NCBI GenBank assembly: GCA_905373305.1
Contig: CAJPSM010000072.1
Coordinates: 1 to 6,689 of the forward strand
Origin: an uncultured Streptococcus sp.
GTDB taxonomy: Bacteria > Bacillota > Bacilli > Lactobacillales > Streptococcaceae
Length of the DNA stretch: 6,689 nucleotides
Reading direction: 5' to 3'
Below, in pieces: positions 5,224 to 6,689 of this stretch; positions within the stretch are counted from its first letter, which is position 1; the number at the start of each line of letters is the position of its first letter. The notes under the pieces are model-generated. The model saw only the letters and a program-made list of their open reading frames with translations. It was not told the DNA's origin and searched no databases. A program made the position numbers and the translations under genes.

Positions 5224-6339
5224 TTGATTTATTTAGACAATGCTGCTACTACTCCAATGTCAACAGTAGCTCTCGCAGAAATGACCAAGGTCATGCAGGA
5301 AACCCATGGGAATCCTTCAAGTATTCACGGTCATGGTCGCCATGCTGGCAAACTGCTCCGTGAAGCCCGTCAGGAGTTAGCTCACTTACTAGGAACCAAG
5401 CCCCAACATATCTTTTTCACATCTGGAGGGACAGAAAGTAACAATACAGCTATTATCGGCTATTGTCTCCGCCATCAAGAAAGAGGAAAACATATCATCA
5501 CGACAGCTATTGAGCACCATTCTGTCCTTGAAACTATCGATTATCTTGTTCAACATTTTGGCTTTGAAGCTACCATCATCCAACCAGTAAATCAAGAGAT
5601 TACAGCGGGGCAGATTCAAGAAGCTTTACGTGACGATACCATTCTCGTTTCAACTATGTATGCTAATAATGAGACGGGTGGTCTCTTACCTATCGCTGAG
5701 ATTGGACAGGTTTTAAAAGACCATCCTACTGCTTATCATGTTGATGCTGTTCAAGCTATCGGAAAAATCCCTATCCATCCAGAAGAATTAGGAATTGATT
5801 TCCTCAGTGCTTCTGCTCACAAGTTCCATGGACCAAAAGGAATCGGCTTTCTTTATGCATCTTCCGCGGACTTTGATTCCTACCTTCACGGTGGAGACCA
5901 AGAACAAAAGAAACGGGCTGGAACAGAAAATCTCGCTGCCATTGTAGGCATGGTTGCTGCTCTCAAAGAAGACTTGGATCATCAAGCCGAGCATTACCAA
6001 AAACTAGAGGGATTAAAAACTGCTTTTCTAGAAGAGATTGAAGATTTGGACTATTATCTTAATGAAGGTCAAGAACAACTGCCTTATGTTTTCAATATCG
6101 GTTTCCCTGGTCAAAAAAATGATTTGCTCTTGCTCCGATTAGACCTTGAAGGAATTTCAATTTCAACTGGTTCAGCCTGTACTGCTGGTATTGTGCAGAC
6201 CAGTCATGTACTCGAAGCTTTCTATGGGCCCGATTCCCATCGTTTAAAAGAGTCTGTCCGTATCAGTCTTTCTCCTCTTAATACCGAGAAAGAACTGAAA
6301 CAACTGGCACAAACCTTAAAAAATATTATTGGAGATTAA
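5224..6339 (+). CDS. Cysteine desulfurase, NifS/IscS type
   Basis: This PLP enzyme removes sulfur from L-cysteine as an enzyme-bound persulfide plus alanine, for Fe-S clusters or tRNA thiolation. The 371 residues fit the group I NifS/IscS class. Visible features are YLDNAATTP at the N-terminus, the phosphate-binding SGGTESNN (67-74), the His98-His99 pair, NNETG (148-152), HVDAVQ with Asp174 and Gln177 contacting PLP, the Schiff-base Lys200 in SAHKFHGPKG, and catalytic Cys319 in STGSACTAG. It starts at TTG, supported by a good ribosome-binding site, and this keeps the conserved N-terminus. It follows prs by nine bases and precedes a DUF1831 gene by four. No iscU, suf or mnmA gene is visible beside it, so its sulfur acceptor is unknown. 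I give no symbol because iscS and nifS labels are used loosely in streptococci. Confidence 0.94.
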   Translation: MIYLDNAATTPMSTVALAEMTKVMQETHGNPSSIHGHGRHAGKLLREARQELAHLLGTKPQHIFFTSGGTESNNTAIIGYCLRHQERGKHIITTAIEHHSVLETIDYLVQHFGFEATIIQPVNQEITAGQIQEALRDDTILVSTMYANNETGGLLPIAEIGQVLKDHPTAYHVDAVQAIGKIPIHPEELGIDFLSASAHKFHGPKGIGFLYASSADFDSYLHGGDQEQKKRAGTENLAAIVGMVAALKEDLDHQAEHYQKLEGLKTAFLEEIEDLDYYLNEGQEQLPYVFNIGFPGQKNDLLLLRLDLEGISISTGSACTAGIVQTSHVLEAFYGPDSHRLKESVRISLSPLNTEKELKQLAQTLKNIIGD

Positions 6340-6343
6340 CCTA

Positions 6344-6689
6344 ATGGCATTCGAAAAAACCATTAAACTACAAAACTGCCGCTACGACTATACACTTAGC
6401 CCAACTGTCAAAAAGTTCACACTGAAAGATAATACTTTCTTTGAAACAAAAGTTGGAAACTACGAACTGACTCGTCTTCTTGAGAAAGTACCGAACAGCG
6501 GTGAAGGATTCAAGCTAAAGATCATCATCAACAAAGACCTTACAGGTGCTAAACTCAACATCACTGACAAGTCAGGCCTTCGTTTGGTGAATATCTTTAA
6601 ATCAGAAGATCACCATATTCACCAAGAAAAATTCTACTTTCTCATGGACAGCCTTGTAGAACGCGGAATCTTCACAAAAGAAGAAAGAT
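6344..6689 (+). CDS. DUF1831-family protein, 3' end cut by the window
   Basis: An open frame starts at the ATG at 6344, with GGAG (6331-6334) nine bases upstream, and runs off the right edge after 115 complete codons without a stop. It begins MAFEKTIKLQNCRYDY and ends with GIFTKEER. I recognise it as the small DUF1831 family, which in lactic acid bacteria commonly follows a cysteine desulfurase gene; members are about 115-120 residues, so little should be missing. It is soluble, mixed in charge, with one visible cysteine (residue 12) and no signal peptide or membrane segment. The function is unknown. The four-base gap to the desulfurase gene implies co-translation, and a helper role in sulfur transfer is a guess from context only. 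Confidence 0.85.
   Translation, partial: MAFEKTIKLQNCRYDYTLSPTVKKFTLKDNTFFETKVGNYELTRLLEKVPNSGEGFKLKIIINKDLTGAKLNITDKSGLRLVNIFKSEDHHIHQEKFYFLMDSLVERGIFTKEER

Noticed and set aside
5389..6000. Minus-strand open frames opposite the cysteine desulfurase gene
   Set aside because: They are mirror frames of a conserved gene with no start signals or recognisable product.
1..6689. A novel defence, mobile or other undescribed gene system
   Set aside because: Every sizeable frame is accounted for by conserved housekeeping genes in an order shared by relatives; no transposase, integrase, array or compositional break is visible.

Overview
The window looks like core chromosome of a low-GC Gram-positive coccus, most likely a Streptococcus of the mitis/pneumoniae group. 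The proteins read like pneumococcal housekeeping orthologues, the promoters carry the TG-extended -10 elements common in this genus, and the gene order matches what I remember of pneumococcus (alarmone synthetase, NAD kinase, pseudouridine synthase and phosphotransacetylase on one strand; CYTH protein, PRPP synthetase, cysteine desulfurase and a DUF1831 protein on the other). The species assignment is inference. I see no mobile element, CRISPR array, tRNA or rRNA.

Layout. Positions 1-104 hold no gene; they contain the terminator of the leftward operon and a probable leftward promoter for a gene beyond the left edge. Positions 105-3489 are a tightly packed leftward operon read as relQ, nadK, a RluA/RluD-family pseudouridine synthase, then pta. 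The first three genes overlap one another by 4 to 17 bases. Before pta there is a 43-base gap with its own possible promoter. Positions 3490-3617 are a 128-base divergent control region with back-to-back promoters. Positions 3618-6689 are a rightward run: CYTH-domain protein, prs, a NifS/IscS-type cysteine desulfurase and the DUF1831 gene, which is cut by the right edge. prs has a good promoter of its own in the 67-base gap after the CYTH gene.

How the genes fit together. The leftward operon joins alarmone (ppGpp/pppGpp) synthesis, NADP supply, 23S rRNA modification and acetyl-phosphate/acetate metabolism. The rightward run joins a predicted triphosphate-binding CYTH protein, PRPP supply for nucleotides, His and Trp, and sulfur mobilisation. 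The CYTH, relQ, nadK and rlu block corresponds to the yjbK-yjbM-yjbN-yjbO neighbourhood of Bacillus subtilis (from memory), so it is an old Firmicutes cluster rather than a new system.

The points most worth following up are non-coding: the overlapping divergent promoters with repeated ACAAT elements and a CcpA-box-like sequence at 3521-3601, and a perfect 9-bp inverted repeat that brackets the prs -10 element. In the proteins, the main oddity is that Prs lacks the usual Lys/Arg-rich catalytic loop.
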